A stretch of 37,930 nucleotides of DNA from Prochlorococcus marinus str. MIT 9314 (GTDB lineage Bacteria > Cyanobacteriota > Cyanobacteriia > PCC-6307 > Cyanobiaceae): the NCBI RefSeq assembly GCF_000760035.1, contig NZ_JNAO01000009.1, positions 1 to 37,930 on the forward strand, in the 5' to 3' direction. This document shows, piece by piece, positions 1 through 6,780 of this stretch (the stretch's first letter is position 1; every line of letters begins with the position of its first letter). The position numbers and the translations under genes are program-made. The notes beneath the pieces were generated by a model, which was not told the DNA's origin, did no database searches, and worked only from the letters and a program-made list of their open reading frames with translations.

Positions 1-163
1 ATTTTTCACATCTTATTAGGTCAATACTGTTTGGATGTTCATTTATATACTTATTAAATTCCATTGCTAGTGTTCTAGCCTCGTAAGCGTCAGAGGCATA
101 AAAACAATTTTCTAATCTTATATTTTGAAAATCACGGTAGTGCACTGTATATGGCTTCAACAT
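1..163 (-). CDS. Small conserved hypothetical protein, 3' part cut off by the window edge
   Basis: An ATG at 163-161 on the minus strand opens a frame with no stop for 54 codons, up to the left edge. The product begins MLKPYTVHYRDFQNIRLENC and continues with an acidic, Ala- and Glu-rich stretch (SDAYEARTLAMEFNKYINEH) that looks like one long amphipathic helix. I cannot assign a family. The compact soluble composition and lack of a signal peptide suggest a small cytoplasmic protein of roughly 60-80 residues, but the C-terminus is outside the window. Function unknown. Confidence 0.6.
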   Translation of the reverse strand, partial: MLKPYTVHYRDFQNIRLENCFYASDAYEARTLAMEFNKYINEHPNSIDLIRCEK

Positions 164-435
164 ATTAATTTTGTTAATTTTAATTTACTAAAAAGCAATT
201 AAGCTATATCTCAACCATGCATATGTTCGTAAAATTAAAGCACTACTTTTGTTGTTATCAAAATATATTTACTTAAAGTATGTACAAATTGGTGAAAGTT
301 GATCTATGTTCTGTAAATCAAAAAATGTTTTCATTTTATAACCTCTGAGAATCCTAGTTATAACGTGAATAGCTTGCCTATGACTGACTTCTTATGATAT
401 ATATTAATGGTTCGGATACAACTGAATAACCCTTT

Positions 436-522
436 GGAGGGGTGGTCGAGTGGTTTAAGGCTCTAGTCTTGAAAACTAGCGTGTCTGCAAGGGCACCGTG
501 GGTTCGAATCCCACCCCCTCCG
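436..522 (+). tRNA. tRNA-Ser (anticodon UGA)
   Basis: The 7-bp acceptor stem GGAGGGG (436-442) pairs with CCCCTCC (515-521), with discriminator G at 522. The anticodon stem CTAGT/ACTAG encloses the loop CTTGAAA with anticodon TGA. The T arm GTGGG-TTCGAAT-CCCAC lies at 498-514. A long variable arm (about 480-497) marks it as a class II tRNA, as expected for serine. CCA is not encoded. A TATGAT at 393-398 could be the -10 box of its promoter, but I see no convincing -35. Confidence 0.97.
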
Positions 523-563
523 TTCCAAATAAAACGCAACCGAAATTCAACCGAATAATATAA

Positions 564-580
564 ACGCCCTTTTGGGACGT
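564..580 (+). terminator. Weak hairpin downstream of tRNA-Ser
   Basis: ACGCCC and GGG(A)CGT form a short stem with one bulged A around a TTTT loop, followed by CTTTG. It sits about 40 bp after the tRNA and just before the next gene, so it could end tRNA transcription. The T-run is poor. Confidence 0.3.
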
Positions 581-607
581 CTTTGTTAGGATAATTTTAT
601 TTTTACT

Positions 608-808
608 ATGAAAAAAGGATTCGCCACAGATAACCTAATACCCAAAAAATCGAAAAAAAAAATTATCTCTAATGAACCTCAAGGTAGATTAATATCTTGG
701 TCTCCTTGGCCACCAGCTAATTTTCAGACAAGATATCCTGCTTTCCCTTTTGTTCTTACAATATTGATAATAGTAATCGGGCAATGGTATCTGTCTCTAC
801 TAAGATAA
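608..808 (+). CDS. Small single-TM hypothetical protein
   Basis: This 66-residue protein has a basic N-terminal half (a KKSKKKI patch near residues 13-19), a Trp/Pro-rich middle (SWSPWPPANF) and one hydrophobic helix at about residues 47-63 (FPFVLTILIIVIGQWYL) that runs to the C-terminus. The arrangement predicts a tail-anchored membrane protein with a basic cytoplasmic domain. An AGGA at about 589-592 is a possible ribosome binding site. No family is recognised. It is transcribed in the same direction as the tRNA and the membrane gene downstream. Confidence 0.6.
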   Translation: MKKGFATDNLIPKKSKKKIISNEPQGRLISWSPWPPANFQTRYPAFPFVLTILIIVIGQWYLSLLR

Positions 809-864
809 CTTGAAACTAATTAATCATATTTAAATTTTAGATGAATTTTGTTTGAGAATTTATT

Positions 865-1449
865 TTGTTTTTTTCAATTTTATTATTAGCCCATTTTCAG
901 GCAGCAATCATCCCAATATTATTAGGAATTAGATCTATCAGAAAATTCAAACACATTCGCAAGAACGAATTGATACCTTTCGGGTTTATTTTTTTAGGAT
1001 TGGCATCGATTTCTGAAATGATAGATCATACCCAAACATCTTGGATTTATGTAGATCATTCCTCTTTATTTAATTGGTTATTTTATTCTTTCCTATCTTT
1101 AGGTCTAACATGTTTATCGATATCAGTTATAAAAAATAAATTTATTCAAAAAACTAATTTTTGTATTTCTTTATGTTCAATAATCTCATATTTTTTATTT
1201 GATAAATCTATTGCTCTTCTTTTTCAAGTAATAATAAGTATCCTTCTAATTATTAATTGGCAAAGAGTTTTTAAAGATTGGCTTTTTATCCTTTACCCAA
1301 TATTTGGTATTTTTTTTACGACTTTCTTTGGAACAAGGCTCTCAATTAGTGGCGATCAATTTTGGCATGTTTTAATAGGCCCATCTGGAACAATTAGCGT
1401 TCTAACCTTTTATTTAGTATTAAAGAGATCGGGCAAAAAATTTACTTAA
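865..1449 (+). CDS. Seven-TM membrane protein, possible CREST-superfamily hydrolase
   Basis: The frame opens at a TTG just after an in-frame TGA at 853; no ATG is available near the N-terminus. About seven hydrophobic helices cover almost all 194 residues. Polar residues cluster in two places: a Ser-x-x-x-x-Asp-His and Asp-His pattern between helices 2 and 3 (SISEMIDHTQTSW, then YVDHSS), and GDQFWHVL before the last helix. That layout resembles the Ser/Asp/His pattern of CREST membrane hydrolases (alkaline ceramidase, PAQR and Per1 relatives). The resemblance is by eye only and the protein could be an unrelated membrane protein. It is 7 bp upstream of a secreted small protein and probably co-transcribed with it. 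Confidence 0.6.
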   Translation: MFFSILLLAHFQAAIIPILLGIRSIRKFKHIRKNELIPFGFIFLGLASISEMIDHTQTSWIYVDHSSLFNWLFYSFLSLGLTCLSISVIKNKFIQKTNFCISLCSIISYFLFDKSIALLFQVIISILLIINWQRVFKDWLFILYPIFGIFFTTFFGTRLSISGDQFWHVLIGPSGTISVLTFYLVLKRSGKKFT

Positions 1450-1456
1450 GATTCTT

Positions 1457-1786
1457 ATGAAAATATTTGTATTTACAAGTTTTATAGTTTGCTTAGTCAC
1501 AATAATCTCTCCAGTAAGAATCCTTGCTGATACGGCACTTGATGTGTACATGAATGATTTTTATTCAAAATCGAATGAAGCTAGCCAGATTCTTAAAGAA
1601 ATCGAAAATAGTCTAAAAGAGGGATCAAGAAAAAAAGTATGCTCTAGGCAAAGAGAGGCCGCAAGATTGGGTCTATTAGCTAATAAATCATTAATTAAAG
1701 CCTTTGAAATAGAGGGAGCTAATCCACCAATGCAAGCAATAAAGGCAAGTCAACAAAGATGGGAATCTATTCTGAATGAGTGCTGA
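1457..1786 (+). CDS. Small secreted hypothetical protein
   Basis: The 109-residue product starts with a typical signal peptide: MKIF, then a hydrophobic core (VFTSFIVCLVTIISPV), and a likely cleavage after ILA (about residue 24). The mature part is about 85 residues, mostly helical and charged, with two Cys (in KKVCSRQ and the final residue of LNEC) that could form a disulfide in the periplasm or thylakoid lumen. No family is recognised. It begins 7 bp after the seven-TM gene, suggesting one transcript and perhaps a shared membrane or periplasmic task. Confidence 0.65.
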   Translation: MKIFVFTSFIVCLVTIISPVRILADTALDVYMNDFYSKSNEASQILKEIENSLKEGSRKKVCSRQREAARLGLLANKSLIKAFEIEGANPPMQAIKASQQRWESILNEC

Positions 1787-1813
1787 AGAAAGTCAGTAAA
1801 TCTATAAATCTTT

Positions 1814-2248
1814 TTAAATTTGCATTCTTACAGATTTACTAATTAAGGGAATTTCAGGTTCAACTCCATAAATACATTGAAAAATTGAATAAATAAAAAT
1901 ACATATTGTAAATATAAAAATTATTGAGCCTAATTCAACTATGGGAAATATTCTCAAAAGATATGAAATTATTATTAAAGCGATATCAATTAATAAAGCT
2001 TGGCATGCATTATATCTAACGAAATAGGGAACATTTGGATTTCTTACTAATCCAGCAAACAAAATTATAAATAATAAAAAACTACCAAAAGGCAAAGATT
2101 TTTCAATTATTGCTATCGGAAAAGTTAGTAATAAAAGTATTTTTAAAAATGAATATTTATAGAACAAATAATATCCAAAAGGTATTGATGCCTTTAATGG
2201 CAAAGTATACAAAAATACTGATGAGAGTCTTTGGAATATCTGATTCAA
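1814..2248 (-). CDS. Tic20-family membrane protein
   Basis: The 144-residue protein has about four transmembrane helices and the family-typical stretch VPYFVRYNACQALLIDIAL (about residues 73-91), which matches the FVRFNAMQAxLLDI signature of Tic20/Ycf60 proteins. In plastids Tic20 is part of the inner-envelope protein import channel. The role of cyanobacterial homologues is unsettled. The start is a TTG (2248-2246); the in-frame stop TGA lies eight codons further upstream and no ATG intervenes. It converges on the secreted protein at 1457-1786 and is divergent from gloA. Confidence 0.8.
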   Translation of the reverse strand: MNQIFQRLSSVFLYTLPLKASIPFGYYLFYKYSFLKILLLLTFPIAIIEKSLPFGSFLLFIILFAGLVRNPNVPYFVRYNACQALLIDIALIIISYLLRIFPIVELGSIIFIFTICIFIYSIFQCIYGVEPEIPLISKSVRMQI

Positions 2249-2329
2249 TATATTATTGGAATTTCGTATTCATATTTTAACCTAATTTTTTGAACTTAAT
2301 AAAAAGACTTACTTTCGAAAAAATTAACT

Positions 2330-2359
2330 TTGGCAGATGGTTATTAAATATTAGATAAT
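2330..2359 (+). promoter_or_regulatory. Putative sigma70-type promoter for glyoxalase I
   Basis: TTGGCA (2330-2335) and GATAAT (2354-2359) are 18 bp apart. The expected start of transcription is near 2366, giving a leader of about 16 nt before the gloA ATG at 2382. Each box is within two mismatches of consensus. Confidence 0.4.
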
Positions 2360-2381
2360 TGATTCAGGTTCATAATTCAAA

Positions 2382-2771
2382 ATGCGTATCCTACATACAA
2401 TGTTGAGGGTCGGAGATTTAGATAAATCCATTGATTTCTACGTCAATAGATTGGGAATGAATTTATTGCGAAAAAAGGATTACCCTCATGGAAAATTTAC
2501 TTTGGCATTTGTTGGTTATGGCTCAGAAAAAGAAAACTCAGTAATTGAATTAACTTATAACTGGGACAAAAAGTCTGAAGACTATGAGCTTGGAGATAAA
2601 TATGGTCATATAGCTATTGGAGTAAAAGATATTCATGTAATTTGCCAAGGATTAGAAAAAAATGGTTGTAAAATAACAACCAAACCTAAAACAATGAAAA
2701 ACAGTACTACTGTCTTGGCTTTTGTTGAGGATCCTGATGGTTATAAAGTTGAACTTATTGAAAGAGATTAA
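2382..2771 (+). CDS. gloA: Lactoylglutathione lyase (glyoxalase I)
   Basis: It converts the hemithioacetal of methylglyoxal and glutathione into S-lactoylglutathione, the first step of methylglyoxal detoxification in the cytoplasm. The 129-residue length and two beta-alpha-beta-beta-beta modules fit the family. The four metal ligands are visible at His5 (MRILH), Glu56 (IELTYN), His76 (GHIAIGV) and Glu124 (VELIE), nearly the numbering of the E. coli Ni-dependent enzyme (5, 56, 74, 122). The C-terminal EDPDGYKVELIE is diagnostic. It appears to be a single-gene unit. I see no glyoxalase II in the window. Confidence 0.95.
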   Translation: MRILHTMLRVGDLDKSIDFYVNRLGMNLLRKKDYPHGKFTLAFVGYGSEKENSVIELTYNWDKKSEDYELGDKYGHIAIGVKDIHVICQGLEKNGCKITTKPKTMKNSTTVLAFVEDPDGYKVELIERD

Positions 2772-2958
2772 AAGCTCAGAAGTTTTAATTAAATAAACAA
2801 ATAACTAAAATTTAAAAAGTATTGAATTATCAAATATATCGTTTTCAATCGGCAAAAAAATACCTCTAAAATCACATAGGATGGATTCTGCAGTTTCAAT
2901 TATTTTTAAAGAATATTTCTAAGAAGAGGAATTATTAAAAATTAAATTAAAATTTTAA

Positions 2959-3008
2959 ACAATCTATATTAATTCTATTTAGAATTAATAGACAATCTAT
3001 ATAGATTT
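2959..3008. repeat. Nested palindromes and direct repeats upstream of the RHH gene
   Basis: Three elements lie in 50 bp. First, an inverted repeat at 2967-2990 with 11-bp perfect arms (TATTAATTCTA and its inverse complement) around TT. Second, a 14-bp perfect palindrome AATCTATATAGATT at 2994-3007. Third, the 11-mer ACAATCTATAT occurs twice, at 2959-2969 and 2992-3002, 33 bp (about three helical turns) apart. They overlap the predicted promoter at 2989-3017 and look like operator sites. Confidence 0.7.
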
Positions 3009-3017
3009 ATATATCAT
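2989..3017 (+). promoter_or_regulatory. Promoter with an operator-like palindrome in its spacer
   Basis: TAGACA (2989-2994) and TATCAT (3012-3017) each differ from the sigma70 consensus at one base and are separated by exactly 17 bp. The 14-bp palindrome 2994-3007 fills most of the spacer, the position where repressors commonly block RNA polymerase. Transcription would start near 3024, leaving a leader of about 14 nt before the ATG at 3038. Confidence 0.5.
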
Positions 3018-3037
3018 AGAATTATCTTATAAAGCTT

Positions 3038-3535
3038 ATGCCTAGTAATTGGTCAAAAATAAGAGATGAATGGCTTGATAGAACCGCGGTTGCCAAAGAT
3101 GATGCTAAATGGGCATTAGAAGCTTTAATTAATTCTGAAGAAGAGTTATTTGAAATAGAACAAAAAATAAAGAATAAAGAGGACGCTATAAGTCAAGTAA
3201 AATTTTTGAAGAAAAAGGTTAAAGAAACTATTTCCTCTAAAGAAATTAGTCTCGATGATATTGCATTAAATACTTCAAATTCAAACAAAGTTCAGATCTC
3301 AGTACCATCAAATCTTACTTATCTTTTGAAAGTTTGGGCCGCAGCAGAAGGGAGAGATCTATCAAGTGTTGCTTTTCAATGTTTAGAAACTGGTATAAGG
3401 GAAATGAAAAGCAAAGGTTCAATACCTTCAATAGCAGTAAATAGATATAACTCGGCTTGTCAAAAGAGGATTGCACTAGCAGAAGTGAACAATCTATTGG
3501 AGAAATACGAATTAGCTCAGGATGAAATCAAATAA
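3038..3535 (+). CDS. Coiled-coil / ribbon-helix-helix-like DNA-binding protein
   Basis: The 165-residue product has an N-terminal helical, coiled-coil-like region (about residues 10-70, with EEELFEIEQKIKNKEDA). Residues 84-125 then look like a ribbon-helix-helix motif: strand KVQISVP, helix A NLTYLLKVWAAAEG, and helix B DLSSVAFQCLETGIREM. The strand-P-x-x-L-x-x-x-L-x-x-x-A-x-x-x-G-x-S/T-x-S pattern is that of CopG/MetJ-type repressors. A C-terminal helical tail follows. The gene sits behind a promoter embedded in palindromes and is 2 bp from the next gene, so autoregulation of a two-gene operon is a reasonable inference. I know related proteins only as conserved hypotheticals of marine picocyanobacteria. 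Confidence 0.65.
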   Translation: MPSNWSKIRDEWLDRTAVAKDDAKWALEALINSEEELFEIEQKIKNKEDAISQVKFLKKKVKETISSKEISLDDIALNTSNSNKVQISVPSNLTYLLKVWAAAEGRDLSSVAFQCLETGIREMKSKGSIPSIAVNRYNSACQKRIALAEVNNLLEKYELAQDEIK

Positions 3536-3537
3536 TT

Positions 3538-3930
3538 ATGTATAACAGAAAAATCATTAAAGGATACAAAACATTAATATCATCAAGATTTAATGTAGAT
3601 ACTTCTGCTGATAAATCTAAAGATGGAATAATTTATACTCTTTATTCTGATGCATTTAATTCACTTAAAGTTGGTTTTGCTGAAAATGATAAGGTACTAG
3701 AAAAAAAATTATCAAGTGAAGCATTGATATTATTGGATATGAAAAAAGGCAAGAAGAAAGATCTTTGTTTATTAATAACCACTTTAAATGAACTTGGCAT
3801 CAAATATTCAGACAATTTTTATTTCAAATATTCAAGTTCTTTAATGAAACATTTATCTACTTTAGGTTGGCCTGTTGGAAGATCACTTTATAAACAAAGA
3901 AAGATTAAAAAAGAACTTGTATGTGCATAA
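3538..3930 (+). CDS. Conserved hypothetical protein, possibly GIY-YIG-like fold
   Basis: It starts 2 bp after the RHH-like gene and is surely co-transcribed. The 130-residue protein has a central GIIYTLYSDAFNSLKVGFAE segment (about residues 29-48) that resembles the two beta-strands of GIY-YIG domains (x-Y-x-L ... K-V/I-G). Helices containing LEKKLSSEAL and LLITTLNELGI follow, and the end is basic (KQRKIKKELVCA). The catalytic Arg and Glu of true GIY-YIG nucleases are not obvious, so it may be a degenerate or structural version, or a different fold. Function unknown. The partnership with a DNA-binding protein is the main clue. Confidence 0.55.
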   Translation: MYNRKIIKGYKTLISSRFNVDTSADKSKDGIIYTLYSDAFNSLKVGFAENDKVLEKKLSSEALILLDMKKGKKKDLCLLITTLNELGIKYSDNFYFKYSSSLMKHLSTLGWPVGRSLYKQRKIKKELVCA

Positions 3931-3932
3931 AT

Positions 3933-4406
3933 TTAAATGTAATCGCACTCTAAAGTTTCTCTGGTTTCTCTATTTGTAATTGGATTAGTTCCAGTAGCAC
4001 TTTCACAAAATTTCCTAATAATATCTTTTGGCAAAAAAACATTTGTGAAGTCTGCGCCTTGTATTTTTACATTTTCAAACTGGGTACTATAAGCAAAAGA
4101 ATCCTCCAAGTTAGTATTTGATAAATCTGTTCCATCTAAAACAGCCGAGTCTAAAGTTACTTCTCTTAAGTTGGAGTTACTTAAATTAGTATCTTTCAAT
4201 TTTGCTCCATAAAGAGTCGCATTTTGGAGCTCACAACCTGACAAATTTGCATCTTGTAAATCAGTCAAATAGAAAGTTGCTCCTTTTAAATCAGATCCAG
4301 AAAAATCAGCCCCTACCAAAGATTGTTTACCATAATCCAACGCAGCGAATCCTGTAGAAGGGAGGGTTAAAACAACTATTAAAAAAGTTAAAATTATAAA
4401 TTTCAT
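3933..4406 (-). CDS. Secreted/lumenal pentapeptide-repeat protein
   Basis: The 157-residue protein has a signal peptide (MKFIILTFLIVVLTLPSTGFA) with cleavage near residue 21. About 17 tandem A(D/N)LxX-type pentapeptides follow (for example GADFS GSDLK GATFY, then DANLS and DTNLS), covering residues 32-125 and expected to form a right-handed quadrilateral beta-helix. The C-terminus KFCESATGTNPITNRETRET ends LECDYI, with a Cys-x(n)-GTNPxTxxxTRxxLxC motif shared with thylakoid-lumen pentapeptide proteins (TL15/TL17-like); its two Cys could form a disulfide. Location in the lumen or periplasm is inferred. It converges with the gene at 3538-3930 with only 2 bp between stops. Confidence 0.85.
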   Translation of the reverse strand: MKFIILTFLIVVLTLPSTGFAALDYGKQSLVGADFSGSDLKGATFYLTDLQDANLSGCELQNATLYGAKLKDTNLSNSNLREVTLDSAVLDGTDLSNTNLEDSFAYSTQFENVKIQGADFTNVFLPKDIIRKFCESATGTNPITNRETRETLECDYI

Positions 4407-4513
4407 TTGTTTGAGTAGTATTTCAATAAATTCTAACTTCTTAAGCTGAAATCTAAAAATTAATTATTTACTGAATGCTATATTTATTGAAATAGCAAAT
4501 AACGAAATAGGTT

Positions 4514-6154
4514 TTGGATATAAGTCCTTATGATGCAATTGTTGTAGGTTCTGGAGCCACAGGAGGAATAGCAGCACTTACATTGGCAGAACAAGGGATC
4601 AAAGTTTTAGTAATAGAAGCAGGGCCTCAAGTTAAAAGGGATGAAGCTAGTAATCATGAGCCAAAAAGTACATTAAAAAGATTATCAGGAGTCATAACAA
4701 AAAAACATGCCAATCAGTGCCAACATCCTGGTTATTGGAAAAATAATCCTGACCTATATTCAAATGAATTGAAGCATCCTTATGACTTCCCCAAAAAAAA
4801 GCCATTTCTTTGGACACAAGGTAAACAATATGGGGGGAGATCATTAACTTGGGGAGGCATAACATTAAGACTTTCCTCAGAAGACTTTCATCCGGCTAAA
4901 AAAGACGGATTCGGGCCAAACTGGCCTATTTCATACGAAGAAATTTCCCCTCACTACGATTTTATTGAAAATTTTTGCGGAATTTATGGACGAAAAGATG
5001 ATATCAAGGAGGTCCCAAACGGTAAATATATTGGTGAAATTCCTCTTACAGAAAACGAAAATGTTTTTGGCAGCAAAGTTAAATCAAAATTAAACTATCC
5101 ATTTATCCAATCAAGAGGATTTGACCGTAATTCATCTGTAAAAGAAAAAAATTGGCCCAAGTCCTCTAGTGTAGGAAGCTCTTTAAAAAAAGCTTTAGAT
5201 ACTGGAAATGTACAAATAATCTCTAATTACCTAGTGGAGTCTTTTGAGATTAACAAGATAACAGAGCTTGCCTCAAAACTAACGATTGTAAACCTAGAAA
5301 ATGGACACAAAGAAGTATTGGATTGTGATTTGATTCTTCTTTGCGCATCAACAATTTCAACACTGAGAATACTAATGAACTCAGAATACAAATCAAATTC
5401 CTTAGGGTTTAAAGATAATTCTGGGAAATTAGGTAAATACCTAATGGATCACATATCTATCTGCAGATTTTTTTCAGTCCCAAAAGTAAAAAACTCAGAT
5501 AATTCACTAGATAATCCTCCCGATCTTTCTGGAGCAGGCAGCTTCTTTATTCCTTTTGGTTCAAATTTACCAGAAATTGACGACATAAATTTCCATAGAG
5601 GTTACGGAATCTGGGGGGCAATTGATAGATTAGGGATACCTAAATTTTTACAAAAAGACGCAAACAAATCCATTGGCTTTCTTATCGCCCATGGTGAAGT
5701 CCTTCCTAGAGAGAAAAACTCAGTTTCTCTCTCAAGAAAAACAGATGAATGGGGAATACCAATTCCCTACATTCAATTCGAATGGAGCGAGAATGAGTTA
5801 AATATGGCAAAACATATGGAAAAAACAATACAAAAATCAGTCAAAGCTGCAAATGGGAAAATAAAAAATATTAATGAACTAATGAATATTCCATTAGGGA
5901 GCTTATTTACAAAAAATTTGATGGCACTTTCAGGTAGTCCTCCTCCTCCTGGATATTATATTCATGAGGTAGGGGGAGCACCAATGGGTGTAAATGAAGA
6001 AATTAGCGTAGTTGATAAATTTAACAGATTGTGGAGATGTAAGAATGTACTGGTACTAGATGGAGCATGCTGGCCCACATCATCTTGGCAAAGCCCCACA
6101 CTTACAATGATGGCCTTGAGTAGAAGAGCCTGTTTAAATATTAAAAAGACTTAG
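4514..6154 (+). CDS. GMC-family FAD-dependent oxidoreductase
   Basis: The N-terminus holds a Rossmann FAD-binding motif (VVGSGATGG at residues 10-18, ending in VIEAG). A GMC-type GGRSLTWGG segment follows (about 115). Near the C-terminus are HEVGGAPMG and an FAD-contacting LVLDGACWPTSSWQSPTLT stretch. The layout fits the gluconate/glucose dehydrogenase-like branch of GMC enzymes, which oxidise sugars or alcohols. The usual catalytic Asn before the terminal PTLT is Ser here (QSPTLT). The start is a TTG (4514-4516), since no ATG precedes the Rossmann strand in frame. There is no signal peptide, so it is cytoplasmic. Substrate unknown. Its 3' end overlaps the convergent DUF2811 gene by 14 bp. 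Confidence 0.85.
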   Translation: MDISPYDAIVVGSGATGGIAALTLAEQGIKVLVIEAGPQVKRDEASNHEPKSTLKRLSGVITKKHANQCQHPGYWKNNPDLYSNELKHPYDFPKKKPFLWTQGKQYGGRSLTWGGITLRLSSEDFHPAKKDGFGPNWPISYEEISPHYDFIENFCGIYGRKDDIKEVPNGKYIGEIPLTENENVFGSKVKSKLNYPFIQSRGFDRNSSVKEKNWPKSSSVGSSLKKALDTGNVQIISNYLVESFEINKITELASKLTIVNLENGHKEVLDCDLILLCASTISTLRILMNSEYKSNSLGFKDNSGKLGKYLMDHISICRFFSVPKVKNSDNSLDNPPDLSGAGSFFIPFGSNLPEIDDINFHRGYGIWGAIDRLGIPKFLQKDANKSIGFLIAHGEVLPREKNSVSLSRKTDEWGIPIPYIQFEWSENELNMAKHMEKTIQKSVKAANGKIKNINELMNIPLGSLFTKNLMALSGSPPPPGYYIHEVGGAPMGVNEEISVVDKFNRLWRCKNVLVLDGACWPTSSWQSPTLTMMALSRRACLNIKKT

Positions 6155-6398
6155 AGGGTGTAAATAATTGATTTAAATAAATTTCTGAGACAGAATTATC
6201 TGTACAACCGTTTTGAACGAGAAAAGTAGCTAATGCTGAATTTATAAGCTTATATTGATCCCAAGTCGGGTTACTTAATACGAAATCTTTCATAGTGTTA
6301 TAAAGAGTTTCTGAAAGCTCTGTTTCTAATGAGACTTTATTTGAAGAGCACTCTACGAGTTTCTTATCAGCTAAATTTGTTTGGTTGATTTGATCCAT
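6141..6398 (-). CDS. DUF2811-family small protein
   Basis: I prefer the internal ATG at 6398-6396 (MDQINQTNLADKK, 85 residues); the frame also allows an upstream ATG at 6452, which would add an unusual basic leader. The core SLETELSETLYNTMKDFVLS followed by NPTWDQYKLINSALATFLVQ and NGCTDNSVSEIYLNQLF matches what I know of DUF2811, a short cyanobacterial family with a P-x-W-D-Q motif and a C-terminal YLxxLF. It is predicted all-helical and soluble. Function unknown. It overlaps the 3' end of the GMC oxidoreductase tail-to-tail. Confidence 0.7.
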   Translation of the reverse strand: MDQINQTNLADKKLVECSSNKVSLETELSETLYNTMKDFVLSNPTWDQYKLINSALATFLVQNGCTDNSVSEIYLNQLFTPSKSF

Positions 6399-6620
6399 AA
6401 ATTTATTTTTTTTTTCATCAACAATAATGATATTTTTCTCTAAAAATATCAATAAAAATCTTCTGGTAAACTTTTCAAATTATCAAATAAGACTCATGTT
6501 ATATGTATGTTTTTAAAAAACTTCTTTTTCAAATAAGGAAATTGAACAGATCTTAAAAAAAAGTCAACAATAATGTTGAAGTCCTGTTTTTTTTGAAAAA
6601 TACTGCCATTTCTAAACCAG

Positions 6621-6662
6621 TGTGGATTTGGACGTGGAAAACAACCTGCAAATTGTGGAAAA
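6621..6662 (+). promoter_or_regulatory. Cluster of three DnaA-box-like sites
   Basis: TGTGGATTT (6621-6629), CGTGGAAAA (6633-6641) and TGTGGAAAA (6654-6662) lie in the same orientation, with starts 12 and 21 bp apart. The third is the exact inverse complement of TTTTCCACA, the DnaA box reported for cyanobacteria; the others each have one mismatch to the TTWTNCACA-type consensus. The sites are noted by eye. Confidence 0.45.
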
Positions 6663-6710
6663 TCTAGCTCAAAATACTTTCACGATTTTATATTAAGAAT
6701 ACTTATATAT

Positions 6711-6732
6711 ACTGAGTCTATTAAGACTTAGT
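6711..6732. repeat. Hairpin-forming inverted repeat
   Basis: ACTGAGTCT (6711-6719) and AGACTTAGT (6724-6732) flank ATTA. All nine positions pair in RNA if one G-U is allowed. It lies 49 bp past the stop of the CbiX-type gene but lacks an adjacent T-run on either strand, so it is a poor intrinsic terminator. A stabilising 3' hairpin or a small-RNA element are alternatives. Confidence 0.4.
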
Positions 6733-6780
6733 CGAGAAAGAGACAGGTGATTCATTGATTTCAACGGATTTTCTTAAGAT

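Larger units (their letters stand above)
6399..6780. other. Gene-free interval (about 380 bp)
   Basis: No convincing gene lies between the DUF2811 start and the end of the CbiX-type gene. The interval holds three DnaA-box-like nonamers (6621-6662) and a 9-bp-stem hairpin (6711-6732). A 24-codon GTG frame (6622-6696) and a CTG frame across the same DNA are too short to call. The presence of both DNA- and RNA-level structure makes a regulatory site or small RNA possible. Confidence 0.5.

Noticed and set aside
436-522. tRNA-Ser as an integration site for a genomic island
   Set aside because: No integrase or repeated copy of the tRNA 3' end is seen downstream, and the adjacent genes look like ordinary backbone genes.
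6621-6662. The chromosomal replication origin
   Set aside because: No dnaN, dnaA or other replication genes nearby, only three boxes, and the known Prochlorococcus origin is by dnaN. Kept only as a DnaA-box-like cluster.
6622-6696. 24-codon GTG frame, and an overlapping CTG frame, in the 6399-6780 gap
   Set aside because: All three plus-strand frames look protein-like over a short distance, a sign of chance in this base composition. There is no ribosome binding site, and the DnaA-box-like motifs give a simpler reading.
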